Positions 11,683-22,457 of a stretch of DNA of 64,000 bases are shown piece after piece; position 1 is the first letter of the stretch, and the number at the start of each line of letters is the position of its first letter. Source of the stretch: Zanthoxylum bungeanum. Its lineage: Eukaryota; Streptophyta; Magnoliopsida; Sapindales; Rutaceae. The DNA is taken from the NCBI GenBank assembly GCA_019454045.1, contig SKCR01001886.1, positions 62,001-126,000 of the forward strand, in the 5' to 3' direction. The translations under genes and the position numbers were made by a program. A model generated the notes under the pieces. That model searched no databases and was not told the origin of the DNA. It saw only the letters and a list, made by a program, of their open reading frames with translations.

Positions 11683-12994
11683 GTTAATTAATTAAATAAT
11701 AGTACCTCGCAAAATTATTATGAAAGTCACTCGCGAATTAATTCTAAATTAATTCGTTCGCCCGAATTAAAATTCAATTTTAATTTCGCGTCGAAATCTA
11801 ATTTCAATTAATATATCGAATATATTATTTAATCGGTTAATTCCAAATTAATCGTTCTCTATATTCTTATCGAACTTTATCCCAGATAAATTCTTATGGT
11901 AATTAATCCTAGATTAATTTTCCCTCTCTCATAATTAATCCCAGATTAATTCTGTTCGAGTCAAACGTCATCGTTGAATCTTCGGGAAACGACCCATGAG
12001 ATTTCTGGATATATTGGCAGTAAATCCGATCGTCGGACTATCCGAACACGTGCGTACATCGTACCACGTTCTTATCGATTTACAAGACATGGTTGGCTTC
12101 TAGCAAAGCACCGTGCCTACCCAATTCTCCAGAAATATTCTTTAAGGAATATATAATTTATAACAAGCGTAGTATACCAAGTATTACGTATTGCGATCCA
12201 GTATCGGATGTCACATGCTAGGCCTGAGGCTGGAATAGTGTCTGCCCGTACGAAGCATATATCGGATCACTAGCAGCTAGTCTCTTTAATCGGATAATCA
12301 TGACCTTGTCATATTATCCCGATAGTTGCAACATAATAGAGTACAAATTCTGTATCACTGCGTGATCATCATCTCCATATGACTGAAGTGATACTTCCAT
12401 CTTGACATCACACCCAATACACTACGATTCTCAATAAACCCAGAAGAGGCGTACACAGAACCTATTAAAGTCCCGGATGACCAAAATCAAAGTGTATTGA
12501 TTATTGCAAGTATTAGCGATGCAAGTCTCAGGTTAAGACCAAATACACCTACCCTGATTCAGATTCCCATAGACACATAGTCATACTACCAATTGGATTC
12601 CGAGGGGTCTATCCAGAGCAAAGCTGTTTTCGTACCATCGGCAAACACAACCCCTATCACACTTGCATAAGAATCCAATACTTAAATATATGAGAACTAT
12701 GCTGTTACGCTTCCATAACACGCACAAGTGCAATACTAGTCTATTTCGCATTATCGATGTCCAGTCTCGATAATACTACGACTAGGGATATTTAATGATT
12801 AAACCGTTGTGGATTGATACTGTCTCATATCTTATTAATCCGGAACTAATCATAAGGACTTTTATCATTTATATATTCAAGTAAGCTAATTACAAAATGA
12901 TAAAATAGCAATTTCCTTTGTCACATAGTTAATTTGTACAAAAACCACAATGTCTTTTACAATTAGTGATGTTATGGGTCACAATTGTCCAACA
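11683..12994 (-). mobile_element. CopA 3' LTR, truncated
   Basis: It aligns throughout with 16730-18036, for example TCAAACGTCATCG...GAATCTTCGGGAA in both, and ends ATTGTCCAACA at 12994. About 610 bp of the LTR end (minus sense) is deleted at 11683. Confidence 0.9.
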
Positions 12995-13008
12995 ATCTCC
13001 CACTTGGC
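12995..13008 (-). other. CopA polypurine tract
   Basis: The minus strand reads GCCAAGTGGGAGAT directly before TGTTGGACAATTG of the 3' LTR, the classic plant copia plus-strand primer. Confidence 0.85.
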
Positions 13009-13039
13009 CTATAGCCAATCACTCAAGTATCTAACACTT

Positions 13040-14005
13040 GAACTATGTACATGTCGCCCAAACTTTTGCTGAGGAATAGCTTTCGGCAGCGGATCTGCAG
13101 TTGTCATCTGATGCGACTTTCTCGATCTTCACATCGCCATGATGTATGATCTCACGAATCATATGGAAACGTCGAAGGTGCTGCTTGGATCGTTGATGAG
13201 ACCGAGGTTCCTTAGCCTGGCTATAGCCCCGTTATTGTCACAATACAATGAAACGAGCTCAACTGCTAACGGAACTACTCCTAATCCAATTAGGAATTTA
13301 CGGATCCAAACTGCCTCTTTTGCTGCCTCAGCTGCAGCAATATATTCCGCTTCTGTTGTTGAATTAGCAACAGTCTCTTGCTTGGAAGATTTCCAGCTCA
13401 CTGCTCCGTTGTTCAAACAAAATATGTACCCGGATTGCAACTTACAGTCGTCTTTATCGGTTTGGAAACTTGCATCGGTAAACCCAGTTACCTCAAGTTC
13501 TCTATCTCCATAGATTAAGAACGCATCCCTAGTTAGTCTAAGATACTTAAGGATGTTCTTAACCGCAACCCAGTGACCATCACCTGGATCGGCCTGATAG
13601 CGACTACACATGCTCAAAGCATACGAGACATCAGGTCGCGTACATATCATGGCATACATGATCGATCTGACTGCCGAAGTGAACAGGATCCGACTCATGT
13701 TGTCTCTCTCATCTTGAGTTTTAGGACACATGTCCTTAGATAGAGTGACGCCATATGACACTGGCAACAGCCCCTCTTAGACTGTTCCATGTGATCTCTT
13801 CAACACTTTGTCAATATATGTACTCTGGGAGAGTCCAAACAGCTTTCTAGATCTATCCCGGTAGATCTTTATTCCCAGAATAAAGGCTGATTCTCCCAGA
13901 TCTTTCATGGAGAATTTTAACGAAAGCCAAGCTTTCACCGATTGTAGCATGGTAATGTCATTGCCAATAAGTAATACATCATCAATGTAAAGGGTAATGA
14001 ATATT
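13040..14005 (-). pseudogene. pol: CopA RT C-terminus and RNase H remnant
   Basis: On the minus strand, the reverse transcriptase catalytic motif LYIDDVLLIGND is at about 13960-14000. The RT thumb region (FSMKDLGE, LGIKIYRDRSRKLFGLSQS) follows, then a TAG at about 13779. RNase H (13767-13159) has GFTDASFQTDKDD, SWKSSKQETVANSTTEAEYI and LYCDNNGAI. The C-terminus IREIIHHGDVKIEKVASDDN lies in another frame down to about 13040. The sequence breaks just upstream of the YIDD box, so the fingers and palm of RT are gone. Stop codons and frameshifts make it dead. Confidence 0.9.
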
Positions 14006-16096
14006 TAACTAGGTAGATCTCTAAGATCAATTGGATCTCATCCAATTCCTAGATCCGGTAGGTGAACCTCCAAGTCCGAAACATATATACAATATATATG
14101 CCAATATATCCAATATATTTTCATAACCTTTTCCTCTGAATCAACTAAGCATTGGCTTTGGCTCAACAAGCTTAATGATTCTAGTTAAGCGGGACCCATT
14201 GACAGTGGGAAAGCTTCGTAATCCATGTCGATGAACAAGAAGTGACATTGACTTTGGCCAAAAAATCACAACTTGCCCAAGACATGCGATATAGAACAAA
14301 GCTTTCGTGGTTCAAACACATCCACGATGGACATTGATCTTGACTTTGGCCAACAAACCAATGCCAATCTTGGATCTTGAGAGAGAACCACTTAATGGAA
14401 GGAATTCGCTTAATATTTATTTGAGGGTTTTTCGCGTAAATTGGCAACCAATTTATTATCTTTGATTAGGTCTCATCATACACCCTTAAGCATGCATTCT
14501 AAAAGCATAATAAGGCGCGAAATAAATAATAACGATATGCGGATGGATATTCAACAAATTGTTCCTAGAACAAATCTCTCCATTTCCTCTCCCCGGCTAG
14601 CACTATTCTAACTTCTACCCAATTACATAATACAATAAAGAAACCTCATTAACATTGAGGGGAATTGGTGAGAATAGAATTACAAAGAGTCAAGAGACAA
14701 AGGCCGGACACGCATGTCCAATTTAATAAATTCTAATTTTATTACAACAATTTCCAAAATTGCCCTCACCCATCTAATATTCACCCGATATACATTATTC
14801 ATACAATACATCCATTTATTCACACAAAGCATGTTATTCAATCAATCTAATCAAATTAATTAATCTTTGAATTAAGTGATCATCCAATGTTCAAACAACG
14901 ATTTGATTTGCGCGAGTCCAACTCGTTCAAGAATAAGTACTCAAAGTTCGTATTCTTGAATTATATCGAACTATAATTTTAAATCCAATTTAATTTGTAT
15001 TCAATACTAATTCATATTTAATTCCAAATTAAATAATTACACTTTATTAATGTGCCTTTACAACTTAGATTCTAAATCTAATCTTAATGGGTCTCAAAGG
15101 CCCAATTAACATCCAATGTTAATTTAATTAAAGTCCAATGGGCTTTTAATTAATTTCTTAAGGCATGGACTTTGGCAACCAAATCCAACAACTAGCTACA
15201 GTCCGGTAGAAGAGGTGTGACTTATTACCTACTCTTTCTTCCTCTAGCTCAGTTGCAACAGACACTGCATTAACGCTATTAAAGAAGGTAGTTAAAACAA
15301 GAAAAATAGAATATGAATACGATGTTCAGTGATTCCTCCCCTAATGAAGGAAGAGGTCTCGGTTTCTTGCTCATCAAGCGAGTGAGTGAAAGGCGTTAAG
15401 GAATCACCATTTGCCATAAAATTAATTTTGGCCCATTAGGCCCAATTAAATTTAAAAGGCCCATTTATTATATTTGAACTTTATGGAATGATTTTAGGCC
15501 CACTTTGGATCCAATCCAATTGTCCTAAACCAACTTGGCCCAACCAAGTCCATAAGGCCCAAATATAACAACATTAGCCCAATTCCAAATTAAAGACTAA
15601 TTTATTAAATTACAATATTCCAAATATCATAATTTTTAATTAAAGTGTATAGCCATAATTAAATAATCAAATTAATATTTCCAAAACACCAATTTACTTA
15701 ATTAATCATGCTTTATTATGTTCAATTCATGTCCAACACAATTGAAGCAAAATCAACTCATAACATGCTCATCAAGCTCACGGTTTTCATGCATAAAATT
15801 AACCAATTTTGATTTCAATCCAATTAAATCACAAATCAATATATCTCATACATTTAAACACATCCAATGGTCTAAAATTCAAAAATCACCATGAGATCCT
15901 AAGGTCCATAAGTTTCGGCCATGGCATATAAATTGGGGAAAATTAATCTAATCAATTTTTCTCACAATTAATCATGCATAACTCTAAGCTATCATAATCT
16001 AAACATAACCAAACATTCAATTTGAAGATATCATGCTCAAATCACAAAATCCCCAAAATAAAGTTTATGAACCCTAAATATTTCATGCTTAAAATT
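14006..16096. other. CopA internal non-coding remainder
   Basis: AT-rich, no RT, integrase or gag similarity seen on either strand. The part next to the PBS is probably the 5' leader. A GGCCCA/TGGGCC-rich stretch lies at 15080-15560. The origin of 14006-15400 is unclear; it may be rearranged element sequence or another decayed insertion. Confidence 0.45.
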
Positions 16097-16110
16097 GGCT
16101 CATGATACCA
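16097..16110 (-). other. CopA primer-binding site
   Basis: The minus strand reads TGGTATCATGAGCC, one base longer than the standard initiator-Met complement TGGTATCAGAGCC, two bases from the LTR end. Confidence 0.8.
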
Positions 16111-16111
16111 T

Positions 16112-18036
16112 TGTTGGGTTCTCCTAGAACATGCCAAGGATCTATTAAGCATAAATTGTGTGAATACTCAAAGTAAGATTGCGGAAATAATACTTACATT
16201 GGTCGGCAATATGGATGTAGAGAATACAAAATTTTTGCTCATTTGAGAAGTCCTCCAAGCTCTCCTTTGTATGAATGGTTTAGCTCCAAGCTTTGAACTT
16301 TGATTCCAAACTCAATGGGAAAGGTTTCCCTAACACCTTTGTAGACTCCTTTATGTGCTAGCACTTAAGAAATTTTGAAGCAAAACTTCCAAGGGGAGAG
16401 AGAGAAGTCACGACAATATGAGAGGAGAGGAGAGAGTTTTAGGTTTTGGTAATTTTGATTTCTAAAATCCAATTAAGCTTATGAAAGTCAAACCCTTAAA
16501 TTTGGTATTAGGTTTACCAAAAGCTAAAGCAAAGTGTTGGAGGGAAAAATGCATTCAATGCCTCCAACCACTTCCATCACCAAATTGACACTTGATGGCC
16601 AAGTGATGTAAGTTGGTGGGACCCACTTTAATTCAAAATTCAAGTGGCTTGCTCAACACACTTCGGGCTCGGGTTTGCTTAATCTGATTAAACGAACTTT
16701 CTGTCGCGACGTAATTAAATCCAATTTAATTAAATAATAGTGCCTCACAAAATTATTACGAAAGTCGCTCTTGAATTAATTCTAAATTAATTCGTACGTC
16801 CGAATTAAAATCCAATTTTAATTTCGCGTGGAAATCTAATTTCAATTAATATATCGAATATATTATTTAATCGATTAATTCCAAATTAATCGTTCTCTCT
16901 CTCTCTTATCGAATTTTATCCCAGATAAATTCTTGTTGTAATTAATCCTAGATTAATTTTCTCTCTCTCATAATTATTCCCAGATTAATTATGTTCGAGT
17001 CAAACGTCATCGGTGAATCTTCGGGAAGCGACCTATGAGATCCCTGGATATGTTGGCAGTAAATCAGGTCGTCGGACTATCCGAACACGTGCGTATCTCG
17101 TACCACGTTCTTACCGATTTACAAGACATGGTTGGCTTCTAGCAAAGTACCGTGTCTACCCAATTCTCCAGAAATATTCTTTAAGGAATATATAATCTAT
17201 AACAAGCGTACTATACCAAGTATTACATATTGCGATCCAGTATCGAATGTCACATGCTAGGCTTGGGGCTGGAATAGTGTATGCCCCGTACGAAGCATAT
17301 ATCGGATCACTAGCAACTAGTCTCTTTAATCGGATAATCATGACCTTGTCATATTATCCCGATAGTTGCAACATAATAGAGTACCAGTTCTGTATCTCTG
17401 CGTGATCATCATCTCCATATGACTGAAGTTATACTTCCATCTTGACATCACACCCAATACACTACGGATTCTCAATAAACCCATAAGAGGCGTACACAGA
17501 ACCTGTTAAAGTCTCGGACGACCAAAACCAAAGCGTATTGATTGTCGCAAGTATTAGCGATGCAAGTCTCAGATTAAGAACAAATACACCTACCCTGATT
17601 CGGATTCCCATAGACACATAGTCATACTACCAATGAGATTTCGATGGGTCTATCCAGAGCGAAGTTGTTTCCGTACCATCGGAAAACACAATCTCTTATC
17701 ACACTTGCATAAGTATCCAATACTTAAATATATGAGAACTATGTTGTTACGCTTCCATAACACGCACAAGTGCAATACTAGTCTATTCCGCATTATCGAT
17801 GTCCAGTCTCGATAATACTACGACTAGAGATATTTAATGATTAAACCGTTGTGGATTGATACTGTCTCATAACTTATTAATCCAGAACTAATCATAAGGA
17901 CTTTTATAATTTATATATTCAAGTAATCTAATTACAAAATGATAAAATAGCAATTTCCTTTGTCACATAGTTAATTTGTACAAAAACCACAATGTCTTTT
18001 ACAAATAGTGATGTTATGGGTTACAATTGTCCAACA
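16112..18036 (-). mobile_element. CopA 5' LTR (1925 bp)
   Basis: It runs TGTTGGGTTCTCC ... ATTGTCCAACA with perfect TGTTGG/CCAACA ends. It is directly followed by Ath1 LTR sequence at 18037. No coding content; the short frames inside are chance. Confidence 0.9.
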
Positions 18037-18440
18037 GATTGTTGGCACCATAGGATGATGTGTGGCACGGTGTACGTTAGCAGATCTCCTCTGATGTTGA
18101 CACATGGCAGGCGCACGTTCGCATCTGGCGCATGTTAGCAGACTTCTCAGATTTTGACACGTGGCATGGCGTATTTTAGCATGAAGAGGCGCAAGTTAGC
18201 ACAGGTCGGTGCATGTTGGGAGTCGCGACTCAGTCAGCGCGTCGCGACGCGCCAAATGATATTTTTGCCATTTGTTGTCATTTTTCACTGTTTTGGCCCC
18301 AAATCACCTCCAGAATGTCCTGAAAGTTTATTTATCTACAAAATAACACAAAACACATCAAAATATTCACAAAACTCAAGAATCTATACAAAATATTAGG
18401 TCAAATGAGTGGGAAATAGTGATCCATTTACCACTCATTA

Positions 18441-18453
18441 CACCCCCAAACCT
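18441..18453 (-). other. Ath1 polypurine tract
   Basis: The minus strand reads TTAGGTTTGGGGGTG up to the LTR start TAATGAGTGG (TGATGAGTGG in the other copies). The same tract is at 47826-47838 in Ath2. It fixes minus orientation. Confidence 0.85.
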
Positions 18454-19009
18454 AACATTTTGCTAGTCCTCGAGCAAAACATAAAATAAAATAACATAAA
18501 AATTAAGCTAAGCCAATTTCGTAGGGATTACGGTTGCATTTAGCTTATGCAACAAGCCTTTAAACCCCTAGGTGTCGCTAGTGGACGAGTTGTAGTCTCG
18601 TGAGGGCTTACAGCAACGATACCCACAAACGTTTGACAAAAGTAAAAAGAAAGTAAAACTAATGCACACAAAAGCAAAAAGACAAGAGAAAAAAGAATAA
18701 AGAAGTTAGTGACTAAACAAGTGAAACTTCTTATCCAAGTTAATAGTTGTTTTGTTTCTTTCTAAATTACTGAATAAGTAAATTCTCCGATTATATTTAC
18801 CATTCTCCATATACACAGCCAACAAAATATTAATCAACTCATTTTGCCCACAATAGTCACAAGTGCAGTTGAGAAGAGAATAATATTTTTGTCCTAAAAT
18901 TTTATCAGAATTCACACATTTTGTAGCAATGGAATAATTTTTCTGATTTTTCTGATTTTTTTTTTTATTTTTAGACTGATTTTTTTTATTTATATACAAT
19001 ATCTTTTGT

Positions 19010-19217
19010 CTATGTAGCGAGCGTTGGGTTAGTGACTCCCAAACCAGTTGGCTTTAGGGCACTAGGTTTTAAGACACCCCTACAGACTTAATTACTCAGA
19101 CTTCCGATATATATATTTTTGCAACATCCTTGATCTATGTAGCGAGCTTTGGGCCAGTGACTCCCAAACCAGTTGGCTTTAGGGCACTAAGTGTTAAAAC
19201 ACCCCTACAGACTTAAT
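19010..19217 (-). repeat. 125-bp tandem duplication in Ath1 3' UTR
   Basis: Two copies (19010-19134, 19135-19217) share CTATGTAGCGAGC, CTCCCAAACCAGTTGGCTTT and ACACCCCTACAGACTTAAT. The same pair is in Ath2 at 48381-48590, so the duplication predates the split of the two elements. Confidence 0.85.
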
Positions 19218-19766
19218 AATCGGATCTCAAACGTTTGTTTTTTATTTTATTTTTTTGTTTTTTTCACTCCATCACTTTTCATAGATGCTTCCTCCAATTA
19301 AACTAGAGCACAAAATATTACAAAGTTTTCAATTACAGCTCATGTCTGTATGTTACCATGTATGTTGATAATACCTGTCAACTGAGCATATGAAGATCAA
19401 TTTTAGTCAGTTTTATGGAGAATTCGTAAATTAAATAATTCAAAATGAAATAAACAAAAATTAACTTGTTCCGAAATAGGTTGAGATACGTCTCAGGAGT
19501 GGAAACTCCTTACACAACTATCTCTTATACCAATTTCACCCGATTAATCAAATTAAAAACACAAAAACACAAAATATTTTTTTTTTTGATATTTGTAAAA
19601 TTTTTCAATTTTTTTATATTTTTCGAAAAATTTTGGACTAAAAATAAAAACAAGATACAAATTAACTATTCCCCTCCCCCAAACCTAACTGAGACATTGT
19701 CCCCAATGTCTTAAACAATAGAAGAAGAGTTTAGAAAATCATACCTAGTTAGCTAAAATTCTACAT

Positions 19767-20432
19767 CTAAATGAAAAGATACAGGTTAAGATCCAGATTT
19801 ATTCGACGCCTCTTACCACGATCATCCTCAGACCAGTTTATTTTGGAAAGGATAGGGTCAATCTGTGGTTCAAAGGCTAATATTTGGTCAATTAAATCTG
19901 GGGCAGTTCTGACAGTAAAGATGAGTTCTTTTACAAGTTTTGACACGAATCCATTTCTCCGGGCATCATCAAGAAACACACAAAGAAAATCATAAAATCC
20001 TTCAACGTTGAATAGCCCAAGTGGTTTCTGGTGTATGTTCAGATTCGCCCAAGATAACACTGTAAAAATTTCCTCCAATGTGCCCAAGCCACCTGGCAAA
20101 GCAATAAAAGCATTAGCACGGTTAATCATTTCTACTAGTCGTTCAGACATACCTGGCAGAATTAGTTCTTCTCTGTTTGATGGTCCAATAAGATTTTCCT
20201 TCGCCAAGGGTTTTGGGATGATTCCCAAGACTTGACTGCCTCATTCCTGTACGGTCTTTGAAATGATCCCCATAAGTCCAAGATTGCCACCGTCATATAC
20301 TAAGTGCATATTCCTTGCAGCTAAGACTTGACCCAATTCATGTGCTGCTGCTACGTATTGTGGCTTAGTACCAACACTAGTACCGCAAAACTCACAGATG
20401 TTTTCAACTCGTCTTCTTGAAGTGGCTTCCAT
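19767..20432 (-). pseudogene. LOG-like: LOG copy A: retrotransposon-borne cytokinin phosphoribohydrolase
   Basis: LOG enzymes release active cytokinin bases from cytokinin riboside 5'-monophosphates. This copy spans the whole protein in one uninterrupted stretch: ATG at 20432, N-terminal MEATSRRRVENICEFCGTS, Rossmann-type LVYDGGNLGLMGIISK, and the family motif ALPGGLGTLEE at about residues 110-121 after the Arg in GMSERLVEM, followed by LGLFNVEGFYDFL. The C-terminus is four codons longer than in the other copies because the usual stop reads TAT. Plant LOG genes have several introns; none is present, so it came through a processed transcript. A single in-frame TGA at 20241-20243 (residue 64, where copy C reads GGA) splits it; the rest is open. 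One G of the GGG loop is D. It lies in sense orientation between integrase and PPT of Ath1. Confidence 0.9.
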
Positions 20433-20682
20433 TTTTATCTAAATGCCTTCAAAAGTGCAATGATGAATTGAATTTATAACACCTGAAAAGGGTGAGTAAA
20501 AATAATATCACTAGTACCTGCCAAATGACAATTATTAGTTAAATAATAAAATAAATCGTGATAGTAAAAAAGGTCTGGATCCTGTCGGAGAAAATAAAAG
20601 AAAATAATAAAACAAATCACAATTATTAGGAAAAGACAAAGAGATATAATATTTACAAGAAAAGAAGTGGCTTGAATGATGT

Positions 20683-21231
20683 CTATACGTCAGGGACAAG
20701 CTTCCCATCCAATTTTCTTATAAATTGGCAAACAAAGTCTTTTTGAGTCAGATTCCCGAAACTTAACTGTTGTCTTTCCTTTTGGAATTGTGTATATAAC
20801 ACGCGAATTTCGTGATACACATATTCACTAGGATGCGTCTCAAGAGTTTTGGATATGTCATCCAAAGACTCCTTACTCAAGCCATCCCTAATAAAATTAA
20901 TCTTGTCTTCACGATTATCAGACACCATTCCTAAACAACGACAACGAGTATCACAAAACATACGAGCACATTTATAGCATACACCCATTCTTTTAGCTCT
21001 TCTTTTTTTAGCGTAGGTGCTTTTTCGTAAACCAGGTAGATGTGAAATAAAAAAATTAGAAGACTTACCTGCCAATCGGACCCATGCTTCAATAATACAA
21101 TGAATGTCATTAGGAATACCTTTATTCATCAGTAGTCTCATTCGTTCCAAGCGAGCTTTGTAAACTTTCATCAGAGATTTTTGAGGGAGAGAAGGAAATT
21201 GCTTGTGAAGATTTGTGAGAACTTCTTCCAT
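20683..21231 (-). CDS. ORFx copy A: unrecognised Cys-rich basic accessory protein
   Basis: An open frame of about 182 residues from ATG 21231. The frame is open 11 codons further to 21264, but that part crosses a splice-acceptor-like TTTTTGCAG, so I prefer the inner ATG. It begins MEEVLTNLHKQFPSLPQKSL. A middle part has a basic patch (KKRRAKRM) and a Cys cluster CYKCARMFCDTRCRC that could bind a metal ion. The C-terminal third is charged (SKESLDDISKTLETHPSEY) and it ends GKLVPDV. No membrane segment or signal peptide is seen. I do not recognise the family. It sits between the integrase C-terminus and LOG, in element sense, and a decayed copy is at the same place in Ath2. This is the position where some Athila-lineage elements carry an env-like gene, but nothing here looks like a glycoprotein. 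It could also be a captured host gene. Confidence 0.6.
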   Translation of the reverse strand: MEEVLTNLHKQFPSLPQKSLMKVYKARLERMRLLMNKGIPNDIHCIIEAWVRLAGKSSNFFISHLPGLRKSTYAKKRRAKRMGVCYKCARMFCDTRCRCLGMVSDNREDKINFIRDGLSKESLDDISKTLETHPSEYVYHEIRVLYTQFQKERQQLSFGNLTQKDFVCQFIRKLDGKLVPDV

Positions 21232-21308
21232 CCTGAAATGACTTAACCTGCAAAAACTAAACACACAAAATTAAATCACACGAAATCACAATATAAAGAC
21301 AAATTTCA

Positions 21309-21321
21309 TGGGTTGCCTCCC
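21309..21321 (-). other. GGGAGGCAACCCA post-pol motif
   Basis: A 13-bp block just after the pol end on the minus strand. It is identical at 50654-50666 in Ath2 and, in plus sense, at 26916-26928 in Ogr. It is followed each time by a T-rich stretch and a splice-acceptor-like TAG or CAG. Confidence 0.7.
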
Positions 21322-21359
21322 AGCTAGCGCTAAGTTTAACGTCGTCAGCTAGACGTGAC

Positions 21360-22240
21360 TGCCTGAACGTTAGGCTGGATCTGAAAGTGTGACACTTTCT
21401 TTTTTTTCGCTCAAATGACTCTCCCCAGTAGTGCTTGATACGCTGACTGTTAACTTTGAATGTTTTGTTGGACTTGGGATTGTATATCTCAACAACTCCG
21501 TATGGTAACACCTGAGTAATCACAAATGGACCTGACCACTTTGAATTCAGCTTTTCAGGAAAAAGTTTTAACCGTGAATCGTATAACAACACCTGCTGCC
21601 CTGGCTTCAATTGTCTGCTCACTATTTTTTTATCATGCCATCTTTTGGTCTTTTCTTTGTACAGTTTGGCATTTTCATAAGCTTGTAAGCGAAATTCCTT
21701 CAATTCATTGAGTTGGTGGAGTCGTTTCTCTCCTGCAGCTTGTGGATAAAAATTCAACTTCTTCAGTGCCCAGTATGCATTGTGTTCAAGCTTAACTGGA
21801 AGATGGCATGCTTTCCCAAACATCATACGATATGATGACATGCCGATGGGTGTCTTGTAAGCTGTTCGATAGGCCCATAATGCGTCATCCAGTTTTGTAG
21901 ACCAGTCCCTCCTTGTTGATCTGACGGTTCTTTCCAAGATTCTTTTGATCTCTCTGTTTGAAACTTTAACATGTCCATTTGACTATGGATGGTAGGCAGT
22001 GGCAAATATTTGTTGCAGAAATGTGTGCCACCATCACTAATAAGAGCCCGAGGTGTTCCGAAGCGAGTGAAAAATATTCTTTTTAAGGAATTTGATCACT
22101 ACTTTTGAATCATTTGATGGTAGTATGATTGCATCAACCCATTTGGAGACGTAGTCTACAACAACCAATATGTACAGGTTTCCGAACGATGGCACAAAGG
22201 GTCCCATAAAATCAATACCCCACACATCGAATATCTCCAC
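21360..22240 (-). pseudogene. pol: Ath1 integrase (catalytic core and C-terminus)
   Basis: The DNA-joining enzyme of the element. The core begins [10 protein letters not shown] (first catalytic Asp) near 22225. The second Asp is in [11 protein letters not shown] near 22040, in a shifted frame, and the Glu is in NREIKRIL near 21955. The long C-terminal region includes [28 protein letters not shown] and the GPY/F module [19 protein letters not shown]. One frameshift near 22065 and a TAG near 21988 break it. The upstream zinc finger and all of RNase H are absent: at about 22240 the sequence jumps from RT directly to the core. Athila lineage by close resemblance of the C-terminal region. Confidence 0.9.
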
Positions 22241-22242
22241 TT

Positions 22243-22457
22243 CTAGAATATTTTGCAGTGGTCAAAAAAGTCTCCAAACACAGAGAAGTCATCCATGAAA
22301 ACCTCCATACTATGTTCCAACATATCTGAGAAAATGGCTATCATGCAACGTTGGAATGTGGCAAGAGCATTACTTAATCCAAATGGCATCATGCGGAATG
22401 CAAAAGTACCATACAGACATGTAAAAGTGGTCTTCTCCCGATCTTCTAGGGCGATGG
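22243..22457 (-). pseudogene. pol: Ath1 reverse transcriptase, C-terminal piece
   Basis: The minus frame reads IALEDREKTTFTCLYGTFAF, RMMPFGLSNALATFQRC and the catalytic box VFMDDFSVFG, ending FFDHCKIF. The first half of RT is at 41283-41940, beyond the Ogr insertion, and the reading frame of the two halves is compatible once one copy of the target duplication is discounted. The thumb and connection are deleted. Confidence 0.9.

Larger units (their letters stand above)
11683..18036 (-). mobile_element. CopA: long-LTR Ty1/copia element, internally deleted
   Basis: 5' LTR 16112-18036, PBS 16097-16110, decayed internal region, RT/RNase H remnant 13040-14005, PPT 12995-13008, truncated 3' LTR 11683-12994. 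gag, protease, integrase and the N-terminal half of RT are missing. A solo LTR of the same family lies at 43373-45370. Confidence 0.85.
11258..18440 (-). mobile_element. 3' LTR of Ath1, split and partly deleted by CopA
   Basis: Left piece 11258-11682 matches 57837 onward of the 5' LTR up to ACCCCCGCCCGA. Right piece 18037-18440 matches about 59528-59930. Between them sits CopA. The middle of the LTR (equivalent to roughly 58290-59525) is gone, so the CopA insertion was followed by a deletion that also removed one end of CopA and its target duplication. The right end reads ACTCATTA instead of ACTCATCA. Confidence 0.85.

Noticed and set aside
13139..13513. 124-codon plus-strand frame over CopA
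   Set aside because: Antisense shadow of the RNase H remnant read on the minus strand.
20683..21231. ORFx as an envelope glycoprotein
   Set aside because: Right position, but no signal peptide, transmembrane segment or glycoprotein-like features seen.
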